Source of the DNA: Sarcomyxa edulis
Taxonomy: Eukaryota; Basidiomycota; Agaricomycetes; Agaricales; Mycenaceae
NCBI GenBank assembly: GCA_009761415.1
Contig: QUOL01000012.1
Coordinates: forward strand, 1,111,936-1,175,935
Direction: 5' to 3'
DNA: 64,000 nt
The position numbers were made by a program, and so were the translations under genes. The first letter of the stretch is position 1, and the number at the start of each line of letters is the position of its first letter. Under the pieces are notes generated by a model. The model did no database searches and had not been told where the DNA came from. It saw only the letters and a list, made by a program, of their open reading frames with translations. Below are positions 11,284 to 22,250 of the stretch, one piece after another.

Positions 11284-13654
11284 TCATAGTCTAGTGGCGG
11301 TGAGACCTTTGGTAGGATTCCACATCTTTGCTTTGATGTATTGTATGAGGAGGTCGTCGGACAATCCACGGAGGAGCGGATTTCTATCCACATTCTAAAC
11401 GAAGTCAACATCTCAAGTTCAGCAGAGGCACACAATGTCAGGATTATGGAAACGTACATCAACCTGAGCCCTGCGAATAACAGCCAATGAGATATGAGCG
11501 CTGATTTCGCGGATTCTATCCAGACGAGGATATACGAGCTCTGCCGACTCTTCGTCATAGTTCAAGGCCGAAGATAGCGCGATGGAAGCCTCCTCCACCA
11601 TGGCGTCCGTGACGCGCTGCGCCTTGGCGAGGATCACGCCCAATCCAAGGCCAGGGAAGATATACTGGTTATTTCCCTGACCAGGCTCGTAGGTCTTCCC
11701 CTCGTATTCCACTGATTTATAGGGACTTCCTGATGCGAAGATGACTTTGCCGTTTGTCCATCTGATGGCGTCGGAATAGTCGAGCTCGCACAGAGATACG
11801 GGGTTAGATAGAGGGAAGATGATGGGGCGTGGGTTGTTCGCTGCCATCAGTTTGACAACCTCTTCGGGGAAGGCGTTCTGTGTGTATTCTGTTTCTGAGA
11901 AAAGGGAGCACAGTTGGGGTAAAATTCAAGCGCACCCTCATTGTGCTTAAACCAAGTAGAGCGGTAGGCTTAACATAGTCGATGATATCAGTCAATTTAG
12001 TTAGAGCGGGCCCGTCATAATCAGTTCGAGCAAAGACTAAGCAGCACGCGTCAATCACGATGAAGACGCAAAGAAGACTAGATGGTTGCTTACATTTCTT
12101 GTGTTCCTGCAAGCCTGGTCTGTCTGCAGTGATCAGGCCTTTAGTGTCGACGGTCTGGAAATAATAAAGATCGGTATGACGCTGCAAAGACAATGAGACA
12201 AGGAGACTCACATAGATTTGCTTCTTGGCGTCCTCCTCGCTCATTCCTGCAAGGGTGAAGAACGACAGAAGTTGCTTCGCCACACCGATACCTGCCGAAC
12301 CAGCACCAAAGAACAAAATCTTGTGATCCGTCAATGGGAGACCAGATGCTGCAGAAGCTAGGCGCGCGGCATTGATGAACCCGGAGAGGATCACGGCGCC
12401 TGGGACCCGCATTGGTCAGTTCAGCTAGGTGCGATTTAATGGATTTCGTACCTGTCCCTTGGATCTACGAGAGATCGTTTCCATCAGACAAAGAACAAGA
12501 GAAGACGAAAGAGAGATAGTTCCTTACATCGTCGTTGAAGCACCTGTATCGGTTACGGAATAGGTCGAGATATTTGAAGGCGTTGTCCGTGGAGAAGTCT
12601 TCAAACTGCACGAGCAGGTCAGGGAATACCTCGCTCGTGGCTGCCATGAACTCTTCCATAAACTCGTCCATCTAAGATGAAAAATCCCAGGAGTCAAGAC
12701 ATGATTTCTAGATTCATGGTCCTGGACTCACCTCTGCGGCACCAATCCTTCTTTGCCGTACTCCGAGATAGAGCGGATCATCAAGATGTTTCTGCGAGCG
12801 CAAGGTCAGCCGAGTATAAAATACGTCGAGACATATGCCAGACTTGTGTGTTTGTCCCAACATCAAGACAGATGGGAAGGGTAGAAGTAGGCTTCAAGCC
12901 AGCCCCGGCGATATATAGGTCCCTTCGAGTTGTTATTGATGAGTTATAATTATAAATGGGGAATATGAATCCTCACAATTTTCTGTTGAAGAAACAGGTA
13001 GACGATCAACATGGACCTGCAGTCCAGAAGGAATATGGAACTTGCCCAATAGCGATCGGCAAACCGTTTGCTCCGAGGTCACCGAGGCCAAGGATACGCG
13101 AACCTGTGAAAGGACCACTCTCAGGAAAGGGCATATCAGGGTGAAGTAAATTTCCTACCGTCAGTTACCACGGATATGCGAGAGGCAGAACCCGCTGGCC
13201 ATGAACGCAGTACATCGCGAATATGACCTTTATGCGCGATGGACACGTACAATCCCTCGGGCCTTGACAAGAGGTATTAGGCTATGGCGCATGTGAACGG
13301 AATTATGCCTCTATACCTTCGCCAGATCTGAGAATAGTTTGCGCAAGCGTCGCCGACCTGCGAAACAATAATAGTTCAGCGTCAAGATAACACGTGGGAC
13401 TGGGTAAGGATATTTACGGTAGGTGTGTAAAGAATCGGGATGATCTCCAACATATGTGCGAGCAGCAGCTCGTAGAACAGGTTGGGATCACGTCCCTTTA
13501 GGCCATTAAGGAATATGTACTTTTCCAACCCGGTAGATTTACCACGAAGTTGAGTAAGGCATCGTTCGCCGTGGTCGGTATTGGAGAAATGAGGTGGAAT
13601 CCTCAAGTTAGAGAAGGCGTTGGCCGTAGAGGTAACATCGATGGTAGGAGACAT
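11284..13654 (-). CDS. MAE1: Malic enzyme (NAD(P)-dependent, decarboxylating)
   Basis: Malic enzyme converts malate to pyruvate and CO2 with reduction of NAD(P). The N-terminal exon has LEKYIFLNGLKGRDPNLFYE and MLEIIPILYTPTV, the family signature. A middle exon has ILGLGDLGANG (split by an intron near 13070-13140) and GLPIAIGKFHIPSG. The nucleotide-binding exon has LFFGAGSAGIGVAKQLL, and a later one has TYEPGQGNNQYIFPGLGLG. The last exon ends RGLSDDLLIQYIKAKMWNP, stop at 11284. I chose the start at 13654 (MSPTIDVTSTAN). An in-frame ATG at 13726 would add 24 residues, but it lies only a few bases from a TTTAA element, so it is probably not used. Coenzyme choice and mitochondrial location cannot be decided from this reading. 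Confidence 0.93.
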
Positions 13655-14182
13655 GGTAGAGAAAGAGATAGAGAGAAGAAACGGAATGCAGACTGCAGGT
13701 CTCCAGCAGTACCTCGGTCTAGACAAACTATTTAAGTATTTGATTTATGACTCGAGTCCGTCGCTCGACCATTCCATAACTTCCCCATTCATCATGTGAA
13801 AATTACAGGAGAAGATTTAAACCGGTGTATCGTAACTGGCGGAGAGGATAGGATCCCCAGATAACCATTTGTACTGGGATGAAGTGGGCGGAAGGACGAA
13901 CGGGCTTGCCAGCGAAAACTACGATTGCCGTTTTGGGGAACGGGACTCCGCTGAACTGCGTCTTTTGCAGAGTAATCAAATCACAAGCGTGCTATTACAG
14001 TTTTTTCGTCGCTACAATAGCATCGAATTGAAACCCATGCCATCGGCTGTAATCCTAGCGGATACTCTCCTGGTGATTAGTCCACATCCTGCAACGAATT
14101 TAGAATCAAACGATGGGCGTGGAACTTGACTGGAATAACATTTATCACGTACTCAGCATAGTGGTATGTAGGGCCTCTCGAA
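13655..14182. other. Intergenic region upstream of malic enzyme
   Basis: A TATA-like element (ctatttaagta) lies near 13729-13739, about 75 bp upstream of the malic enzyme start. An 86-codon open frame on the plus strand (13869-14129) has no recognisable motif and is not called as a gene. Confidence 0.45.
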
Positions 14183-14734
14183 TCACCAGAACTCTCGTCG
14201 TCTAGCACGAATTGCTTTAACCATCGTCCTCTTTTCTGACCATCTCTCTCTAGCCTCTTCATGCTTCTGATCCCGAATTTTGATAGCAGCCCTTCTCTTC
14301 GACTTTGGCAAGGCTGCGACTAGAGCGACAAACTGTTGTGTGACCCCAAACTGCTTCGCAAGTTTACCCCGGGTGTAGTGCTCTGGATTTGAGAGCCGTA
14401 AGCGACGGATTTCTTGCTTGACTTCTACTGTTACTCGGGGTGGTTGGATTTTTTCGGCCGATGGTCGTATAAGTGGAGGAAGAGGTGCATCTACAGGTGG
14501 TGTAGGTGGTCGAAGTAGAGGTGATGCAGGATTTGTAGTATAAGAAAGAGGTGAAGGTGCCGTTGGCGGTGGACGATGTATGAATGTCAAGTCGTCGAAA
14601 GCCTTTACGGCTGCGTTTGGATTGTCAACGAGAGGATCTGGAGCATAGTAAGGAGGTCTCTCCGATGAGCCAGATACTGGACGAGGCCATTTCCCCGAGT
14701 AAGAACGAATAAAAGTTAGCACTCGTCGATTCAT
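14183..14734 (-). CDS. MRPL20: Mitochondrial large-subunit ribosomal protein L20 (mL58)
   Basis: This is a single-exon protein of 183 residues. The N-terminus (MNRRVLTFIRSYSGKWPRP) is basic and hydroxylated like a mitochondrial presequence. It is followed by PPYYAPDPLVDNPNA, a proline-rich linker, then the segment IRRLRLSNPEHYTRGKLAKQF with a helix-turn-helix-like look, and a very basic C-terminus. This order matches the fungal Mrpl20/mL58 family of the mitochondrial 54S subunit. The linker is not conserved in the family. The upstream 100 bp contains repeated GTGAC half-sites, listed separately. Confidence 0.8.
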   Translation of the reverse strand: MNRRVLTFIRSYSGKWPRPVSGSSERPPYYAPDPLVDNPNAAVKAFDDLTFIHRPPPTAPSPLSYTTNPASPLLRPPTPPVDAPLPPLIRPSAEKIQPPRVTVEVKQEIRRLRLSNPEHYTRGKLAKQFGVTQQFVALVAALPKSKRRAAIKIRDQKHEEARERWSEKRTMVKAIRARRREFW

Positions 14735-14782
14735 GAAGAATGATTGTTACGAGTCTTATGCTCGCCGGAGGAAATGTTAAAA

Positions 14783-14818
14783 GGTGACACCGGTGACGAC
14801 TCGTGACTTTTCGGTCAC
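14783..14818. promoter_or_regulatory. Cluster of GTGAC half-sites upstream of MRPL20
   Basis: Three direct GTGAC copies (14784-14788, 14793-14797, 14803-14807) and one inverted copy GTCAC (14814-14818) lie within 36 bp, 50-85 bp upstream of the MRPL20 start codon. The spacing and density look non-random, but binding by any factor is inference. Confidence 0.35.
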
Positions 14819-15113
14819 AAGTCGCGCTACGCGATTGACGCGCCGCTTTCCTGCTCTCACTTTCTGCAGCGAAAGCGTAGAAAGTTTATCTATCCCTGAC
14901 TCCTGCATTGGGTTTCATTTAATATCTTGTAAGAGAGATGGTCTTTGAGATGTACACTGCTCGTCATCACCGAGTACGACGATTGAACGGTAGAATTTGA
15001 TCAACTTGAATACTGGAGTTCGAAAATTCTGGCCCAGGCTTTGTCATATATATTATAATGAATAGCAAGAGGGTCATAGTTCTGTATCCGTCTACGTATA
15101 ATCACGCGGCAGC
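14819..15113. other. Intergenic region between MRPL20 and the glutathione transferase
   Basis: It holds the remaining MRPL20 upstream region and the 3' flank of the glutathione transferase gene. I see no open frame worth calling. Confidence 0.4.
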
Positions 15114-16211
15114 TCAAGCAGGAACCTGAGACCCAGCAACCACTCCTGGTTTACTGGAGACCGTGTCGAACCAATTCTTGAACGAAAAAAATTGTTAGTG
15201 AGTAGTAATCATCGAGAATTATTGAGAATCGCTCACTTTCAGCCCCGGCCATGCGTCTAGCGAGTCTATCCCTGCATACTTGTGTACTGAGACCCTGATC
15301 AAGAAATTCAACCGCACGTTCGAAAAGTTGAAATCTAAATTGAAGGAGTGCTCACCAAGGCTGAGCATTGATATCTGCGATACTAAAGATACCCTTTGGG
15401 CCAGGCCCCGCCAAGTAATCACGTTCAGCGAGACGTATCTCCAACACGCTATACAGGCGTTTAGTCTCCTCCGTGTATCCTGAGAAGGAATGTAATCAAC
15501 AACTGTCATCGTACACTCCTTGATTTAGGAGCAACGTACGGTTTTTGGCATAAGGGAGGTCTTCAGGTGCGACGTTGAGGAAATGATGAGCTGCGAGACA
15601 TTTCAGTCTACAGATCCTCTTAGTCCATGTACTGAAATCACAACGCACCTTGTCCTTGCATGGGACCAAGACCTCCATGCTACGAACGTCTATTAGCATG
15701 TTGAGATCCTATAAACATATGAAATCGCTCCTTACTGTCCAAAAGATCCATTGCAGCATCTCACTATGATCATTTGGCTGTGTCACAGGATCAAACGAGA
15801 ATTTATACTCTTTATCATAGTGCTGCTCGAGGTAGAGAAGAATAGCAGCGGATTCAAACACGGTAAAGTCCCGGAGTCGGTCAAACAACACTGGGATTCG
15901 CCCGTTTGGGTTTAGCTTGATAAACCACGGTTCTTTCTGCATGTTTTTGGAGAGATCGATTTTGTGTACACTGGAACATGATGTTCAGTATATATCACCA
16001 GTAAGATCAGTATATTGATTATTTGCACTCACTCATAATCCATCCCGTACGCGCCTCTGAGTTCCTCCAGGAGAACCGAGACTTTCCTTCCATTAGGGGT
16101 CCCGGCGGTATACAGTAGGAAGGGTTTTGTAGCTGTCGATAGATTCCTTCTAGCACCAGAAACTGGTAAAATACGCGCAATAGATGCGAGACGCGTCGAT
16201 AGAACTGACAT
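15114..16211 (-). CDS. Glutathione S-transferase, Ure2-like, with putative mitochondrial presequence
   Basis: The gene encodes a thioredoxin-fold GST of the Ure2p/GTT2-like group. The N-terminal 30 residues ([20 protein letters not shown], then RRNLSTATK) are basic with no acidic residues, like a mitochondrial presequence. The GST_N domain follows: [20 protein letters not shown], then [13 protein letters not shown] and [16 protein letters not shown]-terminal exons give [50 protein letters not shown] and a last piece [12 protein letters not shown]. Six exons or so are required. The position of the usual catalytic residue is occupied by the PNG segment typical of this subgroup. Substrate unknown. 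Confidence 0.85.
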
Positions 16212-16879
16212 GGAAACCTAAAGAGAAAAAAGAGTGCGTATGAGTGTTGCAAATCGTCACATATTTATAACGAGCTGATGCATGATGACTGAGCAACCGG
16301 TGGGTTTGTCAGACACTGTGTTTACATATGCATGTAGTTCTGCATGACAGAGGAGGAGATGGTATTGGTATTGGTATTGCCGTGTTTTTCGCTGGGTAGA
16401 GCGTAAAACGGATATAAGTAAGATGGAGGAGATGGAGAGAGACAACGAGAGAGAGAGAAAGAGAAAGAGAAGAAGAAAAGGAGACTTTGGTAATGAGTGT
16501 TGAGCTGATGCCGTACATTGTCTATAAAGTATACATAAATGAAGGAACGTCGTAAGGATAATGAGTGGGTGGCCATAAACTCAAGAAAGAAAAGGGCGAG
16601 TCTAGGCGCGCACGGAACAAGAGAACGAAGGACTCCAGGGATTCCCGGATGTTAGAACACCCCCAAAGAAAGAAGAGGCATACACGAGTTTAGATATATA
16701 GCCGCGGAAAACTTTGAGATTTTTTTGGAGTCCAGGGAACGGAATACAAAAAAAAGCTGGTCCAAGAAGTCGTACATGTCATAAACAAGAAGGAATTGTT
16801 TTTAAAAGGGAGACATATCTGTTAAACGTGAACGCTAAAAAAAGAGCTCACCCCGTGGAAGGGGAGGGTATATCGGAAA
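16212..16879. other. Intergenic region with GA-rich tract
   Basis: It holds the promoter of the glutathione transferase and the 3' flank of the next gene. A purine-rich simple repeat (agagagagaaagagaaagag and similar) spans about 16436-16482. Open frames here are low-complexity shadows of that tract. Confidence 0.5.
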
Positions 16880-19183
16880 TCAGGTATCATCCATCGCTGA
16901 GCTGGGGCGATCGTGAGCGTGGGGCGACAAGTCAGCAGAGTTTCTGCGACTGCTAGCACGTTTTGGAGACGGTGGCGTGCTATGCTCATGTTTGGATTCG
17001 ATTAGAGAGTCGGATTGCTGAGGGTAGCGATGAGGGCCTGAACGTGGATGTGACGATTGCCGATTAGGCCGTTCAGAATGATTGCTACGAGAAGAAGAGT
17101 GAGGGCTAGGCATCACTTTACTGGACGGTGGCGGCGGATGAGAGTTCCCGCTATCGCGAAACCCTTGCGGTGGGGAATGCAGAGCAAACGAAGTCCGAGG
17201 TTGAGATGCTGATGCATCAGGTTGTGAACGCGGCGGCTCCAAACGGGAGGCAGATATGGAAAGACGCCTTGTCTCGAAAGGCGCAGGTGAGCTTTTTGTA
17301 GACTCGGGCATATTGTCACGGTGGTCTCTACTATCTGGACCCCATCCTGGGGACGAAAGCCTCCGGGTAGGTTCGGGGCGCACGCGCAAAGACGATTCAA
17401 CGGGAGCAACCGGCGGGAAGGTATACGTTTTGGGAGGTACGGGTTCTGGGGAATTGCCATTTTGCTGAGGTTGTTTCCCTTTCCCCTTTCCACCGGTAAT
17501 GTGGTCAGAATTGTTATAGCTTCGCGTCGAGGTGGCTGCGCGGAGTGCACCCTCGAGCTCTTCGACCCTTCGATGTAGGCCAGCCATCTCGGCACGCATC
17601 CCTCCTACTTTCTTTTCCACTAAGGCATCCACAGTTTCGTTTAGCTTGTCCTGCTGTTGCGTCAAGGTTTGCATCAACGTATTTGACCTTTGCAACTGCT
17701 CGGACAACCAGTTTTTTAGTTGCTTAGAGTCATTAAGCGCGTCGTAGAAGACTTCGAACGGTGCCAAAAATGCAGATTTATCTCCGGAATACCCTGGATG
17801 CTGAAGAGAGCTGGGCGTGGGTGGAACAAGGGTGTTCGCAATGGCAACCGACGCAGAAGGCGGCGATCGTCCCGATATGCCTGCGATAGGTTGAATTGAA
17901 TTACCAGGCGCGTTTCGTAACATAGCGAGCCTTGTAGGGGTAGGAGGCACATTGCCTGATGCGATTCTTCGCACATTATCTCCACCTCCCATGGCAGAAG
18001 GCAGACGGGGCAACGCCATTGGAAATCGTCCTGAATAGAATGCTCCTGGTCCAGCATGAGGTACAGGGGGGGCGCTTTGTATGAGTGGTTGAAACTGCTC
18101 TTGCGTATGCGATTCCCTGGGACTGATAACGATATCTGCGGGCTTTTTCTTGCCAGATCCTAGTTGACCTGCTCGACGACGAGCGAAACTGATCGGAGGA
18201 GGCGGGAGAGAGTTTACACCCGCTCCACCTGGGTTCTGGCTCGGAACTGGTGGCGGCTGTTGGCTGGGAACAGTGATAGGGCTAGGACTTGGGGGCCGTG
18301 TGTTTCCACCGTGATTGGTGGTGGTGTTGCGGCGAGTGTTACTGGTGCCGATGCCTGCATTTGGACTACGGCGCGCAGGACGCGTAGAAACAGTGGGTTT
18401 CCCAGGAGGAGGGCGTTCTTCCCCGGGTGGCATTCCGCTCGATGTGGGTGGAGTACCACTGCCAGCAGCATTGGAGATTATGCCTGCCACGCTGCCCCTC
18501 CTCTGCTCAATCAAAGCCTTTTGCTTCTGTTTGACTGTGATCATTGACCGTACTTGTTCAATAGCAGCAGGATCGTCGCGCATGACGGTGAATCCAATGA
18601 CAACCGGCGATATGGGAGTAGGGTTGTTTTGATCTGGTGGTGCCCTAATATCGACATTCAGAGGATGAGGCGTACCGCTGACCGTTACACGACGCTTTTT
18701 GGCCGCTGTCATATGAAGAGCAGAAGGCGACGGTGCACCTGAGTCCTCGTGTGAAAACCTAGAGTCTAGCACCCTAGCCTGGGACGGTACGAACTCCATA
18801 TCTTGATCATGCTCTTCTTTAATTCTGACTAGACGAGGGGAGTGACGTCTAGAGTATGGAATAAGTGATATGAGAAACTAAGCCAATTCATTTTAAACTT
18901 ACTCTGGATCTGAAGTTTCTTCATCGCGCACACCCGATGCAGCGTCGGTACGGGTACGTTTTCTACTAAATCTTGTGCCAGTATTTTCTGTACTGGGCTG
19001 TCGTGAGATAGATTGAGAAGGAGGAGTGTTGACGCGCCGATTTTCGTTTGAAGGCGGTCGAATAGGAGGCAAAGAGTTGTTTCCTGAGGATATACTACCC
19101 AGCGACTGGGTACTGAAGGCCTGCGCAAAGGAAGGTAGGGACTGTGGGGCGTGCGTTGTCGTGCTGCCGTGATTGAGAGACAT
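16880..19183 (-). CDS. Unrecognised Ser/Pro-rich protein with a coiled coil, probably nuclear
   Basis: Two exons: 19183 to about 18900 (MSLNHGSTTTHAPQSLPSFA start), and about 18842-16880, joined by a short GT-AG intron. The total is about 750 residues. Most of it is disordered and rich in S, P, R and G. Basic clusters (RFSRKRTRTD, AAKKRRVTV) look like nuclear localisation signals. One conserved-looking block reads VIGFTVMRDDPAAIEQVRSM, followed by ITVKQKQKALIEQRRG. A coiled coil lies at about 17560-17760: LKNWLSEQLQRSNTLMQTL and RRVEELEGALR. I do not recognise the family. It could be a basidiomycete-specific regulatory or scaffolding protein. Confidence 0.7.
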
Positions 19184-20163
19184 GATAAAGAGATATAGGG
19201 TCGAAAGTGGTACGAAAAAAGAGGGGCGATGAGCTGTAAGACGCGTTCGGCAAGCAAGATGAGAAGAAAGATAAAAGGGAAGTGTTGAACGGAAGAGAGA
19301 TGCGCAGGACGATCAGAGGGATGAATGGTCGTAGCCGTTGCGGACGATACCAACGACGAGGAAGTCGGGATGCAAGAGAGCAATTGCAAGAGAATCGAAG
19401 ATGGCACTCGGTTGGCACTCGGAGATGGGAGCCTTGCTAGCTTAATTAATCCTTTCCCCAACAGGAATTCTTTATCGAATCTCAACAAGAGGCAACTTGG
19501 GTGTAATATATCTTGCCAGGGCTCATATTTCTCAACTTGAAACGCTGGAGGAAGTAGTTTGAGACACAGCACTCGCATAGCACCCCACCATCCAACAGAT
19601 GTCTGATATATCCCACCTAGTATCCCCTCCAGGAAAGTCTGGATAGCCTGGATAGCCTGGATAGGTTCTGGCATTCAATCCTCTCTTTGAAGACTTACAC
19701 ACATCACCTGCCATAAATACCGAGAATCTCTCAATCATTGACACATCACCTCGAGGCTCTTGCGGTTTCCAATACGCAATCGACGAGCTCTCAGAAGCCA
19801 ATTTACAACCAATCCAGGCCGCCTTCCTCGAGTTTCTTCTAGAATTGTCAACGTTGGACGGTCCCGCCCGTGGATAGGTGCAGAGACTCTAGCTCCACGT
19901 CTTTAGAATGTTGCGTGCGAAGTTGCGTACATCTTGATGTTATCAGTTCTGCTCGGGGACCCGCAGTTCTGAGAATGATCGGGCAGACAGCCCGGATGCA
20001 CATGCCAAACTCTCCCATGTTATACAACTGGAAGTGCAAAATAAAGTACATACACATTTTAAACGGACCGAAGCCTGTGGTGCATATCGCTATCGGTAAA
20101 CCCTGCTGTCAAGAGATAGTTTTGAGTACGAGGTTGCAACGAACCGAAGAAGAAACGCACCAA
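19184..20163. other. Intergenic region between the Ser/Pro-rich gene and RTT109
   Basis: Nearly 1 kb without a supported gene. It contains a short 9-bp tandem repeat (TGGATAGCC, three copies, about 19640-19668). A long minus-strand open frame that runs in here from 18829 to 19674 is the shadow of the neighbouring exon and its 5' region. Confidence 0.45.
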
Positions 20164-21771
20164 TCATACGCGTACGGCATCCGTACGTTTCTTTTTTTTA
20201 CGAGCAGTCAAAATGGTCACTTGAGGGGCAGATGGCTTATGGGCACTATTCAATTGTGTCCCACCGTTATTTCCGTCCAATGACTTGGATGGGAGACTAG
20301 CGTTGCTGACACATATGGAGCCATATATGTGCGAATGATACGTCTCTAATGAAGTGACAGGTTCGGGGAATGGGTTTGGCGAAACGTCCGGAATACGACG
20401 TTGGCCATTCACCAGACGAGGCGGAGGGGTGCGCGGTGGTGCAAGCAGGTTTTCTCGTGAGCCAGGTTCTGGCTCGGGAGTACGTCGGTCAGATTCGCGG
20501 GAGAGCGGAGATATCCGAGAGGAGGGTGGTTTTGGCGCAGGAATAGGCACCAGACCTTCACACAGACCTTTGATAGCACCTTCAATAGTCTCTGTGGCAC
20601 GAATGGCGCGTTCAACCGTCGAAAATTCAACGCCTGTCATAAGTGAGGTCATTATACGTTTGTTTATCTGAGAAGACACCTGGCCGGGCTGAGGGGCGAG
20701 AGGCGGAACTTCCGAACGCGAAATATCGCTGTCCTTGGGAGACGATACTACCAGAGTGAAGAACCCAGTGACAGCTCCTGCTACGCATTCCTGGCGGAAT
20801 GACATTCTTTCCCAAAATTCGCCAGGCGTAACCCTGCCTAGATCTCCCAGCGGACGTTCATCCTTCTCATCCAAGCCATCTCTCTCTTCCGGACCCGCTG
20901 CTGACTTGCCGTCCTTCCCTTCACTATACGACATTTTTCGAGAACGTTTTCGTTCCGGGGATTTTACACCATCTGCTTCCGTAGTATATGCTATTTCATC
21001 CATAAACCGAGACTTGGGATCATCGTCGAAGGAAGGAATATAATGGCCGAGGTGTTGTTTGCCGTGATGAGGAGGACATGGGAGGGGGATTTCTGTTTGG
21101 GAGTACGGATGGCCGTAAGTCCAAGAGAGTGGTGTAGAGCCATCAGAGGGAGTGGGAAACGCAGATTTCAACGTCTGCGTGGCTTCTGGCTCGCTGTATC
21201 CAGGTAAGACATAAAACAGCTTTATTTTGGTGTTGGGTGCTCGTCTGGCATCCAGTTCTCCGGCCACATCAGTCAATACGCGTCTCCACCAAGCGCAGAG
21301 CTTTACATCGCTCAAGGGGTGCTTTCCTTCGTAGTCGGCCGAGTTGGGAAATAGATATTGACCCTGTGCTCTCGCAAAAAGATGAATCCACAAGTGATCA
21401 GCAAAGACAGGCCGCGTTGTAGGGTCGCCGTAAAAGGTAAGCAGAGACTTGACGAGCGTAGAAGTGGGCGACGGTGACACCAACGACTGGCCTGTAGAAT
21501 CAACTTTGGAAACATAAAGAATAGCGCACGAAGTAGTGGGTATAGTGTAAACGCATACTTCAATGGCAGTTACGAGAATCCGAGGTGAGTCGGGCGTGGG
21601 CTGCTCTGAGAGAAGGACGAGAATGTCCTGGAGATACGATTTGGCTCGCGGTTGCGAAAAAGGGAAAAGTGAGGAGTGTTTTCGAGGAGCTGAAACGAGA
21701 GTGTGTAAATGAAATTCTCGAGTTCCCGGTAATTTTGCAAGAGAACTCAGCAGAGCGTCGCGGAGGTTCAT
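20164..21771 (-). CDS. RTT109: Histone H3-K56 acetyltransferase
   Basis: Rtt109 is a fungus-specific acetyltransferase that modifies newly made histone H3 at K56 together with Asf1 or Vps75. The single open frame of 535 residues shows the family blocks: MNLRDALLSSLAKLPGTREF, RPVFADHLWIHLFARAQGQY, LCAWWRRVLTDVAGEL and the catalytic segment DDDPKSRFMDEI. Near the C-terminus of the fold lies EFWERMSFRQECVAGAVTGF. The loop between these blocks is acidic and lysine-rich (about residues 265-305), as in yeast, where it is disordered. The last 150 residues are proline-rich and end in a basic tail (RKKKKR). No intron is needed. Confidence 0.93.
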   Translation of the reverse strand: MNLRDALLSSLAKLPGTREFHLHTLVSAPRKHSSLFPFSQPRAKSYLQDILVLLSEQPTPDSPRILVTAIEVCVYTIPTTSCAILYVSKVDSTGQSLVSPSPTSTLVKSLLTFYGDPTTRPVFADHLWIHLFARAQGQYLFPNSADYEGKHPLSDVKLCAWWRRVLTDVAGELDARRAPNTKIKLFYVLPGYSEPEATQTLKSAFPTPSDGSTPLSWTYGHPYSQTEIPLPCPPHHGKQHLGHYIPSFDDDPKSRFMDEIAYTTEADGVKSPERKRSRKMSYSEGKDGKSAAGPEERDGLDEKDERPLGDLGRVTPGEFWERMSFRQECVAGAVTGFFTLVVSSPKDSDISRSEVPPLAPQPGQVSSQINKRIMTSLMTGVEFSTVERAIRATETIEGAIKGLCEGLVPIPAPKPPSSRISPLSRESDRRTPEPEPGSRENLLAPPRTPPPRLVNGQRRIPDVSPNPFPEPVTSLETYHSHIYGSICVSNASLPSKSLDGNNGGTQLNSAHKPSAPQVTILTARKKKKRTDAVRV

Positions 21772-22250
21772 GGTCAGACGAGGCGTGAGAAATAATTCGT
21801 CGCCCAGAATGGTAAGTATGTTCGCGAACGGTGGACTTAAGCTGCAAGTAAATTCGCTTTAGCGCCGGATTAACAACGCAGTCCAAGCAGATTTTGATTC
21901 GAGGTCTCCGCGTGCATCATATGATCAAGATTCTCCTAGTAGACGACAGCTAAAAGTTTAAAATTATATGATTTCTCTGAGATACATGTAATAGTAGACA
22001 GCCCCTGTAAAATCATGTAGGTCCCAGAGGGTAATGCGAAACGAGCGTGGACCCATCCCCATCTGTAGATGCAGAGCTTCCAGGCTGTGGGTCACGCATA
22101 TCAGCTTCAATTAGAAATATGGAGATCGTGAGGCAACTGACAGATTCCAAAAAGTCCGTCTTTGTGACGGTGGCTTTCTCAATATTCACCACGAGTGAAG
22201 GCGCGTTAGACTGTATACACTCTTTGTATCAGAAGAGGAACGAGAGGCAA
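21772..22250. other. Intergenic region upstream of RTT109
   Basis: RTT109 promoter and the 3' flank of the DUF6534 gene. No supported gene. Confidence 0.4.

Noticed and set aside
18829..19674. 281-codon minus-strand frame beginning MPEPIQAIQAIQTF
   Set aside because: It overlaps the first exon and 5' region of the Ser/Pro-rich gene in another frame and shows no motif; its start lies in a short 9-bp repeat.
19870..20283. 137-codon plus-strand frame next to RTT109
   Set aside because: Its 3' half is antisense to the RTT109 tail and the rest has no motif.
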